Origin: Panorpa germanica
Lineage: Eukaryota; Arthropoda; Insecta; Mecoptera; Panorpidae
Reading direction: 5' to 3'
Length of the DNA stretch: 64,000 bases
Assembly (NCBI GenBank): GCA_963678705.1
Contig: OY783209.1
Location: 1,860,001 to 1,924,000, forward strand
The notes beneath the pieces were generated by a model. That model worked only from the letters and a program-made list of their open reading frames with translations, was not told where the DNA came from and made no database searches. This document shows positions 47,679 through 60,561 of this stretch, piece by piece. The translations under genes were made by a program, and so were the position numbers. The first letter of the stretch is position 1; the number at the start of each line of letters is the position of its first letter.

Positions 47679-49270
47679 TCTTATAGTGCGAAAGGAATCT
47701 CCTAAATCAAATTATTTTATCTAGTTAGTACCCTTCAGCAGTCTTCTCTATACATAACACCCTAGTAAAAATGATTATATAAATTTTCTGTTAGAAAAAA
47801 TTAAATTTATTATCACGCTTATTCTCATCACTATATGTGACACATGAATTACATAGATCCGTGAGTTTTTAGGGATATCAAGCTTTTTTCATGAAAGAGC
47901 TTTTTTTTAAAGCTTAGTTAATTGTACTGGAGAGTATATATGCTATGTAGTTATGTAATTTTCGGTTTATTCGAGCTTTCCGAAGCATTGTTTTTTTTTT
48001 GTGTGTCCTTTTTTGGCTTGTAATAATAAATTTTGCATAAAATACATCACTCTGGACCAGTTCTCTACTACATAGGCTCTACTTTCGCATCGTTAGGTTG
48101 GCAGTACGACTGTCCACCAGTTACTGGGAGATATATGCCTACATGTGCACAGTTTTCCTCTGGATATAAATCTTTAACCAGAAAACTTAACCGTAGGTAC
48201 CGTTTTGTTGATTTCATGCAAACACATACTAATACATATATGTATATTTATACGATTATTTGTATTAGTATACATTATACTTAAATAACTATCACTACAT
48301 AATAAATTGACTAATTGCAAGCCGCCAAAATGTTTAACTTAATTTATAGATAATTTATCGTTGACAATTTGACAACATATGGTGGCGCGGCAATCGCGGT
48401 GCGGCGTGAGTTATGCCTAGCTGCATTATTCAATAGTTTGTACAACAATTTCAGTTAACTGCAAGTAGGTTAAAGTTAACTGATACGTCAGAATAGTGTA
48501 TGACCGACCAGTTAATTTATAATGAAGAGAAATAGCAGTAACAAAAGGCGAATATAAACGCAGCTTACATTTGAAAAGAATGTATTTATCGTCGTCGAAA
48601 TTTTTAATGAATCAGAAATGGGTCAGAATCTGCATATACTTAAAGTTCTTATCAAATGTGTGATATGTGTGATATGTTATATAATGTTGAAGATATGTGG
48701 CTTACCGAATACTAAACGAAATCTGAGCGAAAACTGAACGTAATCTTATCAAAGTCTGATTTAACATTCGCTCAAACTACACATTCAGCTTACTCAGTTG
48801 TCACACACAACTTTTGTAATACATTTGAAACATAATGCTAAATCTAATACTCCCCTATTTAAAATACATTTACCACAATAGTAAAACAGATAGGAGTATT
48901 TATTGTTATTTTCAAACGTTTTTCTCTAGAAATATATAAGCCCCTAAAATAAATCCCGCCCTTTGGGTGAGAAAACCACCCCATATTATCCGTCATGATA
49001 ATACTCTATATATTTTCTGAATATGATGATTTTAAATACAAGTAATAATTTTTAAGATAGCTTTTTTACAGGTATATGAGTATTTTAAGTACCTAAAATT
49101 AACATGTTTTAAAATAAAAGAATCTTTACGAGAAACATTACTTTAAACAAATCCCATACTGTCGCATTAAGATTAAATATGACTTAGCTAAAGAAAAATG
49201 GTTCCAGGGGAACTTTGTACGAGTATTTTAAATGTACTTGTTAAAATACTGTACAAAAACCAACGAGAGC
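47679..49270. other. Non-coding DNA
   Basis: No gene recognised. A GC-richer patch (48380-48420) and an 83-codon frame at 48033-48284 have no supporting evidence. Confidence 0.5.
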
Positions 49271-49272
49271 TA

Positions 49273-49475
49273 CAGGGTGTTTATGGTCTTGTATTTCTTA
49301 ATTTAATTTATATAATGTCGGGCTATTTTCGATGCTGAATCGTACCTCCGGCGAACTCGAACTATTTTCACATTATTTTATTTATTTATTTTTTATGTAA
49401 CAAAAAAGTGTTTTGATTCTTTTGATGTATAGTATCAACCCTTAAAATAATAAATATAAATGCGTAAACACCCTG
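49273..49475. mobile_element. Mariner-like short element (203 bp)
   Basis: CAGGGTGTTTATG at the left and CGTAAACACCCTG at the right form an inverted repeat with one mismatch, each bordered by TA (49271-49272; 49476-49477). CAGGGTGT ends with TA duplications are typical of mariner-type elements. No coding frame. A lone CACACCCTGTA at 62526-62536 may be an unpaired end of a related copy. Confidence 0.65.
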
Positions 49476-49651
49476 TATACGAGTATTTATGTATATGTAA
49501 TAAAAGCATCCACCCGTTTATAGTCACAGATATTGTGATTTATCTTCAAGTTTGGAAATATAATAGGTAAGCTCAAGTATTAATAAAATTTTATTTAGGA
49601 TATTAAAGGAAAAGAATATAGACTGAACTAAGTGCTGTTTTATACACAGAC

Positions 49652-49653
<2 letters not shown>

Positions 49654-49721
<68 letters not shown>
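49654..49721. repeat. TA microsatellite
   Basis: About 34 uninterrupted TA units. Confidence 0.95.
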
Positions 49722-49726
<5 letters not shown>

Positions 49727-52700
49727 GGGAAACGATAATAGCCCATATATGAAGTGCACAGAGAATCCTAGCCGAGGCCTGTATAAAAAATGTACCCGCA
49801 GTGCAGGTAAAGTGCTGAGCTACGCTTATTGTATCGTGCCACTATACAGTACAGTACAGTTGCACATACATATATATGAATGGATGTAGAATACAGGATG
49901 GGTCAAAAGTAAAACTACTAAATTTCTATACTATAAGAAATATAGAGGTCATAGTAATTTTTAAATTATTCTTATTCGCATAAGAATTTTTAAATTATAC
50001 CAGGATAATTGATAATTCAGTGAGTCTTTAAATTTCTTGAGCAAGCTGCGTCATTTAGTTTGTGTTTAACAGCTATTGAAAAAAGTTATCTGATAGATGT
50101 TTCTCCATACACTTACCAAATTTACTACGTCTGTTGATTAATGTAACAACTTATATTATTAGTAATTAATTAGTAACTTTTTAGTAATGCTCAGGTAATA
50201 AATATAACACATGCGCAGTTAAAATAAATAGAAACGTAATTGCCAATAAAAATACTACAGAAAATTTTACCAAATAAGCGAGTACTAGACATCTATACAT
50301 ATAGAAAAACTGCAGCATTGTAAAATATCTTCAGTTTTCACTGAATGTGAAATTCTATTAGCTATTAAATGTTTATTACCGCAATAAATTTCACGATGGC
50401 GAATAGTTTCCCCAATAAATCGTCATACTGTAAATAATCAATCAATCAAATGTGTAGTAAAAGAAAAATTATGTGTAGTTTTAACAACTGGTATTGTCTG
50501 GAAATTCTTTGGATGTATGATACGAGTAGGTGATGATTAGAGAGCTTTAATTAATAATATGGATATCTGTAAAGTTTTAAAATATAGAAGCTTTTACCGC
50601 GAGCTTTTAGAACAAAAAGTTTCTTTGAACTTAACATTATTTTGAAAAGTTTTCATAGCCACAATAACTGAAACTGTTATATTTACTTATTTAGAAATAA
50701 AAAAAGGAAACGGAATTATAGCAACATATAATGGAAACAAATAATAACAAAGTTTAAAACATGGACTCATTATTTTGCATAAGGCGAACGGAACGGAACG
50801 GAACGGGTGGGGGTATAAAAGCACAAAGCCCCAAGGAGTTCCCGTTGAAGATATTCATACTTAGAAATTATAGATGAATTAAGGATTCCTCATTAATTTG
50901 CGCGTTAAGAAAATGTAAATGTTTTAATCATGAAGATACAGTGCAAAGGTTAACTTTCCTAAAATAAGACCACTGCCTATCAATTTACATCAATTCACAA
51001 CTTATTATCGCTTTTTTTAAGGTTTTTTTCATCGCTTTTCATAACTTACAAAATGCTTTTTGATTAGTTCCCAATTAGTTTCTAGATTAATTCATTTTAT
51101 TGGTTTTTCATTGAATGTTTTAGATACACGAAAAAATGATTTATCATAATGAAAAACTGATTTATGCTTGTTTAAAAATTGCTGTTTCAAAACAATGTAA
51201 CAAATTTCTATCCTAGGTAAAAAATTATCTCGCAATGCAGTTTCACACTTGCTAGCTTACTACAAGCTATTTAAAGTGTAAAATTACGTTTATGAATCTT
51301 GTTAAAAAATATTTTTGAATGGACATTTGTTATTTTTGTAGTTCATCTTAGATTATATTATTACAATAGTTTTTAAAAAACTATCTAGGAATAGGTCTAT
51401 AGGAATTTTATATTCCTTCTCTCTTTCTCTCGTGGGGCCTTAATTTGTTTTGTTATTCGACTAAACTCTTAGTCTTGTCTTTAAGAGTGAGTGCACTGTG
51501 TTATCACGAGCTGCCGTGATGATACTCGCCGTTACAGGTGTATTTCATAGACATTTCGTTCCGGCACCAGCTTATTGTGTGTTCCATTTGATGCTTTTAA
51601 TATATTTATAAACTTGACGGTAGACGAACACACACGACGCTAATCCTAACAGCAATCTGTGTTTTTTTTTCAAATCAGCCTCATTTATTGATTAGCTCGT
51701 GTTTATATTTTATGCAAGCCCGGATTATGTTAAGCTTGCAGCATCAAGCAGAAGCAGAGGCAGCTGGAACAAATCTGCTACGTTTATTTTGAGGATTTAT
51801 CGTAGATAATTTTGTGTTTTTTTCTATAAATGACAGTAGAATACGTGGTTTGTTCGCTATAACTGGAAACGAATTCCAATTCCGAGTATTGGGGAGTAAG
51901 TTCAGATTGCGATTGTCTGACACGACGAGCCTGTTTTTAATTGCTAAGTAATCTGATATTTTTTTAGTAAAGTTAAGCTATGTGTACAAATAAAAAAATG
52001 CAAATGAGACATTTGTTTTTGTAATAAACAAATTTTTAACAATACATTTGTAAGCATTTCAAACCTTAATAAACACCACGACCAATAAAATATTCAAGTA
52101 ATTCATTTTTATTAAATATTTCTTGTGGCATTTGTACATTAGATTAAGACAGATTATATTGTTTCTTAAACCTCACCACTATCTGTAGATGTTAGAAAGA
52201 AAAATGTCATAAAAAGTTGAAATTTGGTATGCAGGCTAAACCAAGGCGTTAAAACCTAATTTACAAATCAAATAAAAATAAAAAAATTTGAAAATAAAAG
52301 CTTGTACAAATCACTGACCATTATTAATAATACTTGATCAATATTTTCAATTTTATTTAATAAATGAATAAAATATTTTTAAGACACAAACATAGGTATT
52401 CTCTTTAAATAACTAACCTGCTAATAAGCTGGCAATTTTTGTCCTATATGTGTTTTTATACCGCTGTATAATAAGTTTATTTTTGTACGTAATCAATTTA
52501 ATTTAATAACAAGCTAACCCAAGAAATGTTACCCTGTTTCAGTGATCGAACCCAAAAACACAGAAGTCTGTCTTAACGTTTACATTCTCGCATACTGTGA
52601 ATGGTAATGATTTAGACGTTATGTAGATTTTGTCAAAAATAAAAAGTAAAAAGTATAACCTTCTGTAATACATAATTTCAAATACTAAACTTTTTAAGTT

Positions 52701-54329
52701 AAATAATTGAAAAAGGTTTTAAATGTGCATATAAATGTAAATTTAAATTAGAAAATAATTGCTTAAAAATTTATTTAATTATTTAAAAAAAAAACCGTTA
52801 CAACAAAATGTTTAAAATTTATAATTAATGTTATTAAAAGATGGCAGCAGGTTACCTTAATCCACATAATCTTTCTTTCTTTTTTTTTTCTTAGAAAAAG
52901 AATAAAAAGAGAATAACAAAGTTTTCTTCATTTGAAGTTTTCATTAGTGTTAACATTTATTTTAATCCCCTTTGCGAACATAATTTGAGTTATATATTTA
53001 AAAATGTAAGATTAACTACCAGATGAGTTGGAATTAATGTGGATTTTCTTTAATAAATGACGAGCACAAAGGATTTTCTTTTATATTGTTTTAACATGAT
53101 AACATTTTTAACTGCCTTTATATGTATTTATAATTAAAAGAAAAAATGTTTTATGTTTTCTTTAAGAGTTGTCTTGTTTTTGTGTTTTCATCATAAATGT
53201 ATATGTACTATGTACTAGTAGCATTCAAAAATATTAGATTAGAATTTTTGTTTCTTTGTTTATTTTATTTCATCAAAACTGAATAGACGTTTGTATATTT
53301 ATATATATATTTGCTATATGTATATATTCCATCCATTTATCTTTTCATAATTCGTAAAATCCAATAATTATTTCTTCAAGTGCAATTTCTTACATCAGAC
53401 AACACTGAGTAAAATTTCTATATTATTTGCAGCGTGTATAATGTGTATACATTTATATGCGAGTACAAACATACAGTGTACAGTGTATATCTTCAAATAA
53501 GACGTAGAAGAAGCAAAATCCAAATCTCTTTTAGTCGTGTAACGAACCTTATCAAACCTATTGTCTTGCAGGGATCTAATTTACCAACCCCATGTTTATT
53601 TGTTTGTTTTGTTGCCGTTATGCAATCATGTTTTGACAAATTCAATAATATAAACACAATATTACAAGTCCACCGTTCTGGATAATTTGTTTAGCAAACG
53701 TACAGACAGAGGTTTAGAGTTTAGATTCCTTCCAAGTTCCATTGTTGTACAATGCTTTTATTATTAACATTTCAAGCGAGATAAACGCTCCGAGTTCTCA
53801 CTAATTTGAATTGTATGAAATCATTACACTTCGCTTAGTTCATTTCATGGTTTAATCACTTCTTAACCTAAAAAAGTAAATCTAATATGTATAAAGTTAT
53901 TTTCGTTGTAATAATGTTTCTAGAAGAAAAGATGTACCTTCTTACATGTTTTCCTTCCTTCCAAGGATTATCTTCTTGCTTGTTTCATGTACCATTACTT
54001 ATAACAAATGTTACTAAAAATAAAAGTAATATAGCTGTACCAGTATAACATTGCAATAACGTTGCAATTTCCTGGGTGACAGCTTTTGATACGTAAATAT
54101 AATGTTATAGTCTTCTGAACATATTTTTGATATTAAGCTATGTTATGTCAAACTATTAAATATATGATGCGGTGAAAACTAAAGTCGTGTAAGTCAAATT
54201 TTAAAGGGCAAACATACAATCCGCATATTCAGTTTTGTAAGTATCAGCACGGAAATCATTGCATGCATCGTATTAGGCATTTTTTGTATGGTTACTCATG
54301 CAAGTATGCGTTGAAAGAGAGACATGGTC
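49722..54329. other. Long repeat-poor non-coding stretch
   Basis: No gene and no repeat family shared with the rest of the window. A TATA-like site is at 50814-50820, and a complex GC-richer patch lies at 51420-51790. A TATATATATT tract is at 53298-53330. The rest is AT-rich. Confidence 0.45.
50814..50820 (+). promoter_or_regulatory. TATA-box-like site
   Basis: GGGTATAAAAGC fits the insect TATA consensus and sits beside a GGAAC tandem (50786-50806) and a G-run. No initiator TCAGT at the right distance and no open frame downstream, so function is unproven. Confidence 0.2.
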
Positions 54330-54332
54330 TAA

Positions 54333-54518
54333 AGCGGGGTTCTCACGAGGCGATTTTAGTAGTTTAGTAATTGCGTATTTATACAAAAGTTGAATATTAC
54401 CTGAAACAGATTTAAAGACACATTTCGCGAGTGTACTAAAACAGATTCAGGTAGTATTCAACTTTTGTATAAATACGCAATTACTGATCTACCCAAGGCG
54501 CTTTGTGAGAACCCCGCT
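54333..54518. mobile_element. Foldback short element with TAA duplication (186 bp)
   Basis: The first 73 bases and last 73 bases are near-perfect inverted copies, starting AGCGGGGTTCTCAC and ending GTGAGAACCCCGCT, with a 40-base centre. TAA borders both ends (54330-54332; 54519-54521), the PIF/Harbinger-type duplication. Shared arm blocks include GTAATTGCGTATTTATACAA. No coding frame. Good preservation of the ends suggests a fairly young insertion. Confidence 0.8.
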
Positions 54519-54521
54519 TAA

Positions 54522-55096
54522 GAGCCAACTTGTCGATTCCGTCATTCTAATGATTCAGGTACAGAATATCGAATGCTGCTGTTGTATATACGTTCACAGA
54601 TCCGTCTTTGGCGGAGTATTTCAAACAAATTCTTTAAAAGTAGTGCACAGTAGTGTTTAATACCCGTTCTACAGTAATCGCAAAAAGAAATTGTTTACAC
54701 TATTAATTTAAATATAGCAGCCGAATAGGGGTGCTCTCCACCCCAAAATTTTTAATTTAAATCAACAAATTACATCATGAAACAAAAAAAAATTCTGTCT
54801 ACCCAGAATGCACGATTAGCCTCTTTTTAACGATGGTTTCTCTAGACTATACTTATTATCAGTGTATTGTGTGTTTTTTATTATTCTATATAATGGCCTT
54901 TTATTCTTTTAACAATATACTTTGTCAATCTAAAAATAAAATTCGTTGTAAACAAAATAAATTGAAAAATATCTTATGTGTTTCGTAAACAAAATAATGG
55001 TTTGCTTAAAGATCTTTTTACAAATAAAACAATCTTGTATTCATTGTTTTAATAATTACCTCATTTCATAAAATAATCACACGATTTAAATATTAA
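54522..55096. other. AT-rich non-coding DNA
   Basis: Nothing recognised. Confidence 0.5.
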
Positions 55097-55626
55097 AGAC
55101 CTTTTTAGACGATCGGATCAGTTCGCCAAATAAATTCGGATTCATTACACTTGAAATTTTCGAGGTTCTTTCGATACCGCAGTCCGATTTGATTTCAAAG
55201 TGCACTTGTATTTCGCATTGAGTCTGAATCTGCCCGAACCGAGTGAGAACGGAACTGTGTTGTGAGTGAGAGAACACACGTGTATACGAGTGAGAGAACG
55301 TACACGGCACGAATGAAACAAAACTGATTTGAAATTGATTTTAAGTGACTGTGTTTCTAGGTCGCAGGCAATTACGTTGCATGCTTTTAGTGGTGAACAT
55401 CATGAGCAGAGATTTGTACAAATACTATTCAAAAGAATTTAAATACATATATACATACACGGCTCGTTTTTCGTTGTCGTTGGAAACTTCGAGTGTGCAA
55501 TCAGTCGATCCGTGTGGGGACAGCCTAAAGCATACAGAACTGAAGATGAGTACGACTTCTAAGATATGATTCATCTTCATCATCGATCAGATTTTAGTCT
55601 CAATCTGATCGTCCAAAAAGCTCTTT
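55097..55626. mobile_element. Inverted-repeat element enclosing a family H body
   Basis: The outer ends CTTTTTAGACGATCGGAT (55101) and the complement of CTTTTTGGACGATCAGAT (to 55620) form an inverted pair with two mismatches. Inside, 55225-55528 matches family H (17667-17990) in the same orientation and ends GATCCGTGTGGGGACAGCC followed by TAA (55526-55528). The outer pair could be the ends of a larger relative or of an element into which family H inserted. Confidence 0.55.
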
Positions 55627-56424
55627 ATAATTTACATATCTATTGCTACCGACGCGTCGTAGTGAGCCCTGCGCCTCCGCCCTCGCCTTTACTACCCGAA
55701 AAGCGTTATCAGCGCGCGTTCCACATTGAACTGTTTAATACACATATACGAAAGATTACCTTTGTGGAAAACAATTTTCTTCCATAACGATATTTATTTT
55801 ATTATAATGTAAAGATCTTTTGTATCATGTCTGGCTGCGGGCTCACGTTAGGGGTTGGGGGTAAGGGATGAGGGGGTTGAAAGTTGTTGAGGGAGGTGAT
55901 CTAGGAGGATGATTGGAAAACAGGGGAAAACGTAGGAAGGTTGGCGGTTACTTGTAAGGTCTTGTGGAGGAGTAAGTAGGGGTTGGAAAATACATACAAG
56001 GAACGGAACGCATAGGGGTCGTTTTGTGGTTGCTTGTGACAGACTTAAAATACCCCCAAATGTGTGTATGGTATATAATGCTACTACTCGAGTTTAGTTT
56101 ACCTTATCGATGAAAATAATTCAATAGGGATGGATATTTTTGTATTATATTTCTTGCTAACATGTTGCTATCATTTCCTGCTGGTGTTGTTTTAGTTGTT
56201 AGGTGCCTGTTTTATTTGTCAAATGTTTGCACGTTGCGTTTATTAATAAAAGTACTTTATTGTTAAAAAATGTAAAAAGACACTTACCTATCCATTCGGA
56301 AGTACATGAAACAAAAAGAAATACAAATTAGTAATCAATTAATATTACAATCAAATCTGTTGCCAACGTCATAGGGTTGTTTGGCTCTGCTTAAAATTTA
56401 TGCGATAAGGTCAAAACGATAAAA
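55627..56424. other. Non-coding DNA, G-rich patch
   Basis: 55840-56030 is unusually G-rich on the plus strand (GGGGTTGGGGGTAAGGGATG and similar). A 73-codon frame at 55566-55787 is unsupported. Confidence 0.5.
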
Positions 56425-57060
56425 CGATAATGTTTTTTGACGACATAGTTAATATATAATTATTTCTATAATTACTTCATGATAAAATAACATTTAAAGA
56501 ATTCTTTGTGAAATTTTTATAAATAAATATCAAGAAATGAGTCATTGACAGCGAATCTCCGCTGACGTCACAAAAAAAAGTAACATTGCAGTGTCACTCA
56601 TAACTCATCACTGGATTTTCTGAAATCGAAAAATCAAAATGATTTCATTAGTTGATATATTTCTGCAGGTAACACTGTCGAGTTTTTCATTTTTTCATTG
56701 ATTTTTCCATTTTTTACAGCACTTAAAAGACAAAATACCGATTTTTTATGAAAAAAAAACGTTAAAATTAAAAATTAAAAGAAAACTCGACAGCGTTAAA
56801 TCAGCATTTATGTAAAAAAAAAGTGTGCAAAATTTCAAAAGAATCGGTGCAGTAGTTTTTGAGCTAGAGAGGGCACCAATTCTGAAAAAGCTATATGTGA
56901 GAAACCGCATTTAAAAGTTTCAAAGTAACACCGCAGACCAGAGAGGAACTCTGTATCTTTGACAGTTTTATTCCAATCGACTTCAATTTTTTAGGCAATA
57001 AACTTAATATGTTGTACAAAAAAATTGAAACCCTACCCCTTCCCCCCTCAAGTTTTTGGA
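56425..57060 (+). repeat. Dispersed repeat C, copy 2
   Basis: Matches 45395-45965 with an extra block of about 90 bases at 56690-56790 that folds back on itself (GTCGAGTTTTTCATTTTTTC ... AAAACTCGAC). Copy 3 has this hairpin too. Confidence 0.75.
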
Positions 57061-58162
57061 AGAAATGATAATGATTTTTTTTAGCTCTCACGGACGTTTG
57101 CAGTATACAGTGAGCGACCGTGCTTCATATTGATATATTTTATATTGTATGTGGCCTCACAAAGCTTCTGATTCTTTCCCACATATTCATATTTTGTCAC
57201 AATTTGTGAACCGCACCCCTCATCCTTTGCGTGTGACGTCATTAGTGGATGCTCCATAATATATTTCTTAAACTTAGTTAAAATACTTGATAATTAAGAC
57301 TTGTTGCATATATGTATATTGTGTTATTATTCATTGGAAAATATATTCCCAACACGCTAAAACCAATGCGTTTGATACCACTGTACGGACCTGTACACGC
57401 TCACCTTTTTAAGTCACCACTCGAACAGATTAAAAACTTATAGAGCGCTTACAAATCAATTTGATTATTGCAAACAAAATAAATAGAAGTGAGAAATGCA
57501 TTATGGTATTGTAACAGTGTTGACAATGCCATCTGTGGTTAAACATCAGTAGTATTAATATTGTATATGTCAAAATAAAAATATATGTACATACACCTGT
57601 TAATGTAATTGTTTTATAACACGTACAGGTACAAATTGATATTGTAAAGCCTTCACCTGTCTTGTGTCGGGTAAATGAAATTAAATCCTTTGCAGCTCAC
57701 AAAACGAAATGGAACAGAACCAGAACCAGAACCGAACAGACTGACGACTGACAAAGCGCGGAGTTCGAGGAAAACTAAAATATATTTTAAATTGGTTTTG
57801 TTAGGCAACGTACGGGTACGGCTACGGGTGGATACGTTTCATTTCTGTCAGGAAAAACAACAGGTTTCTTGTTTGGAAAAGTGTTTGTTTCAAATCTGTT
57901 GTAAAATGTAGAGATAGCAGATGGAGATATGAGTGCAATGAAGTTATTTATAGGTGGCCACGAGTAAATACGAAAATTAAAAAGCTGTCATTTGCCGGAC
58001 TTTATCATGTTTTTAAATAACCTCAATTTATTAATAAACACAATGTTTTAATGAATATAGGATCTGTCTTTCACAGTAGAGTGATGAGAAATGAAACCAT
58101 TTTAATAGTGAAAGTTTTATTCGTCAACAATTGTCCCTTTGTCATAATTTGTTTTGGCAGAG
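57061..58162. other. Non-coding DNA
   Basis: No gene recognised. Small GAACCAGAACCAGAACC tandem near 57717. Confidence 0.5.
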
Positions 58163-58299
58163 AAGTGTACAAAAAACACTACTACACTAGGCATAATTTG
58201 CACACGTTCGATCTCTCACTAACAACAGTTGTAATCACATTCGCTTCGGGTAGATTCGGAGCTAAGGTTTGCAACCAGTCGCCTCGTGTGCGGAGGGCC
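58163..58299 (-). mobile_element. Family H fragment
   Basis: The complement of its right end, GGCCCTCCGCACACGAGGCG then ACTGGTTGCAAAC, matches 17667-17700. TAA follows at 58300-58302. The inner end is truncated. Confidence 0.6.
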
Positions 58300-58302
58300 T
58301 AA

Positions 58303-59689
58303 GACTTTGTTTTCTATTTTGTATTAAACGTAGGCGGTATAGCAGACTAAATATAATCATGAATTTCCAAGAATATTTAACATTATTGTTGAGAACATAC
58401 TCGTATAGTTTAATCCCGATACCGTTTAATATCTTCTAGATCTCACAAAGGGTGTTGTAAAACCTTTAACGGATCTATAATTCATCCCCTCTACGAAGTA
58501 CTACATTATGTATGTACAAGGAATAGGGTAGATTCACGGTGATAATAATTACGAAAGATAAATGATTATTTTGCTTAGAAATATTCGAAACGTACTCAAT
58601 ATATAACAACTTAATTTGATTCTTAATTTCTAAATATTTAACTGGGGGTGATTTTTCAGAAAACCTCTTAAAAAAATGATCAACCAATTCATAAATATAA
58701 TCAAGTAAATAATATTTAAATATCTTCATACTTAGGAAACACCCCTTACTCTTTACTCTTCCCACCCATGATCCAGGAGGAACGTATGAGATGAAAAGCA
58801 ACATGAAAACATCCCCTGTTGTATTCGTATATTTAATTCATAAGGCATTAATTATTCAGTCAAATATTAATTTAATTTTTAATGCTGTTTGAGTAATGGC
58901 AAAGGCACTGCAAAGCAAAAGCAGAGGCAAAGCAACAGCAACGCAAGGTAAGGCAAAGGCAAAAGCAGGGGCGGCAACATTGCGTATTAATTAATTTTAC
59001 AAAAGAACCATCTGTATTTGGCAGAACACCAAACTTGTTTTCAAGCAGGTATCTCATTTTTAAGTAAATAATAAAGAGGAGGATGAAACTGAGGTATTGA
59101 ATTTCAATTGTAGATTACTAATGTTGTGTGAACAAGTTCAATTTACATCGCGGGAGATCCGTATTAATTAATTAGTGCGAATTAGAGTTATGTACGTATT
59201 TCATATTATTTAATTTGTTGAAGACTTGTTGAACGCCTTCATGTGCAGGAATTAGATTAAATTTAAGACAAGACTTACCAAATTACTTATATTAATTAAT
59301 ACAAATAATATGTAATTATGACGGGGATAATCGTACAAAAGCCTTGTTCTGAATTTGAAATAATTCTGATCTTCTTACCTGCAAGATTTTTTAAAATATA
59401 ATTTCTCTAGGTACGAGAATTACTAAAGCTGAATTTTTAAGAAACTTTCAAGAAATGAGTAAATTTGTCTAAAAGGATATAGGTGTTTTTTAAAAAGTAC
59501 TACAAACTTTGGAGCTTTGATTTAGCATAACATATAATCTTGAACAAGATCAAAACAAATGTTGAATTAACTTCTTGCCGACTTAATCTAAGATGATCTT
59601 TTCTATACCTTCTCAAGAGAAATCAATTGTATCCAGTCACAATTATAATCTACGCATTAATTAATACGGCACTGATAACTATGAAGAAA
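58303..59689. other. Non-coding DNA
   Basis: Holds a degenerate GCAAAG-type repeat (58898-58975) and a 109-codon minus-strand frame (58475-58804) with no recognised domain and host-like AT-rich composition. Confidence 0.45.
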
Positions 59690-59890
59690 TTTTTTCATGT
59701 GAAAAAAATGTACTAAGCGAAAAGAATATAGTGCAGTTATTAAAGGGAGACAGTGAATGGAAGTGGTGGATGGCGGAGATAGAAAAAAGAACGAGGAAAG
59801 AGAAGGAATGGCAGAGTAGAAAAAGGAGAGAGAGTAGCAGTAGGAGTTTAAGTTTTTTTTTTTTTGAAGCAGTGAGAATGTGTAGATAGA
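59690..59890 (+). pseudogene. R1-like LINE 3' end, copy 3
   Basis: Plus strand reads LLKGDSEWKWWMAEIEKRTR, then KEKEWQSRKRRESSS, followed by poly-T and GAAGCAGTGAGAATG. Matches the complement of 39770-40000 and part of 26780-26880. Only the last residues and 3' untranslated part remain. Confidence 0.65.
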
Positions 59891-60561
59891 ATTAATCACA
59901 ATGATATGTAATTTAATGATTTAAGACGAAAGAATGTAGTCAATGTTCTCGCCCACTGTGTCGTCTAAATAATTTATAGCGTAGTAGTTGTTTTATCAAA
60001 AGAATATATTACTCTAGAGGATATTTATATGCAACAAATTCCTATAGACATCACTCATACCATATATGAATAAATCTTATAAACAAAACATTATAAAATA
60101 TTTACCGACACGTACGAATGTTATGTAATGTAATGTTACAGCAGGTTCCGTAGATTGCCGGTAGATGTATCTTGTTGCTGAATTCAGTAGTGCATCTGTC
60201 TGAAGCACGTACAAGATGCTAGCTAACGTATTTAAATTTCTATCTCATCACTAAAACATATGACGTCTGACAAACTCGTAGAACCGAAACCGAACTTCCG
60301 AACTCGAATCTTAGTGTTTTTAGACACCTTTATACTCGTAACATGGTAGGACCAGAGTATGAGTATGTTTATTTAGCGGTGCCATTTTATGGCTTGTAAC
60401 TCTCCGAGTGTTGCCAACGTTTCTTAAAAGTATATAGAAGACCCACTATAACGAGAATTCCTACAGTGCGAATTCATGTAAGTGACAAAAAAATTACGCG
60501 ATTATTTTTCTCTCATTTGTCGCATTTGTTCGCAGTGCTCGCATTAATTTTTTATTAGTTT
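59891..60561. other. Non-coding DNA
   Basis: No gene recognised. Confidence 0.5.

Noticed and set aside
58475-58804. 109-codon minus-strand frame
   Set aside because: AT-rich composition equal to flanks, no domain, no splice or promoter context. Could be old transposon sequence but nothing shows it.
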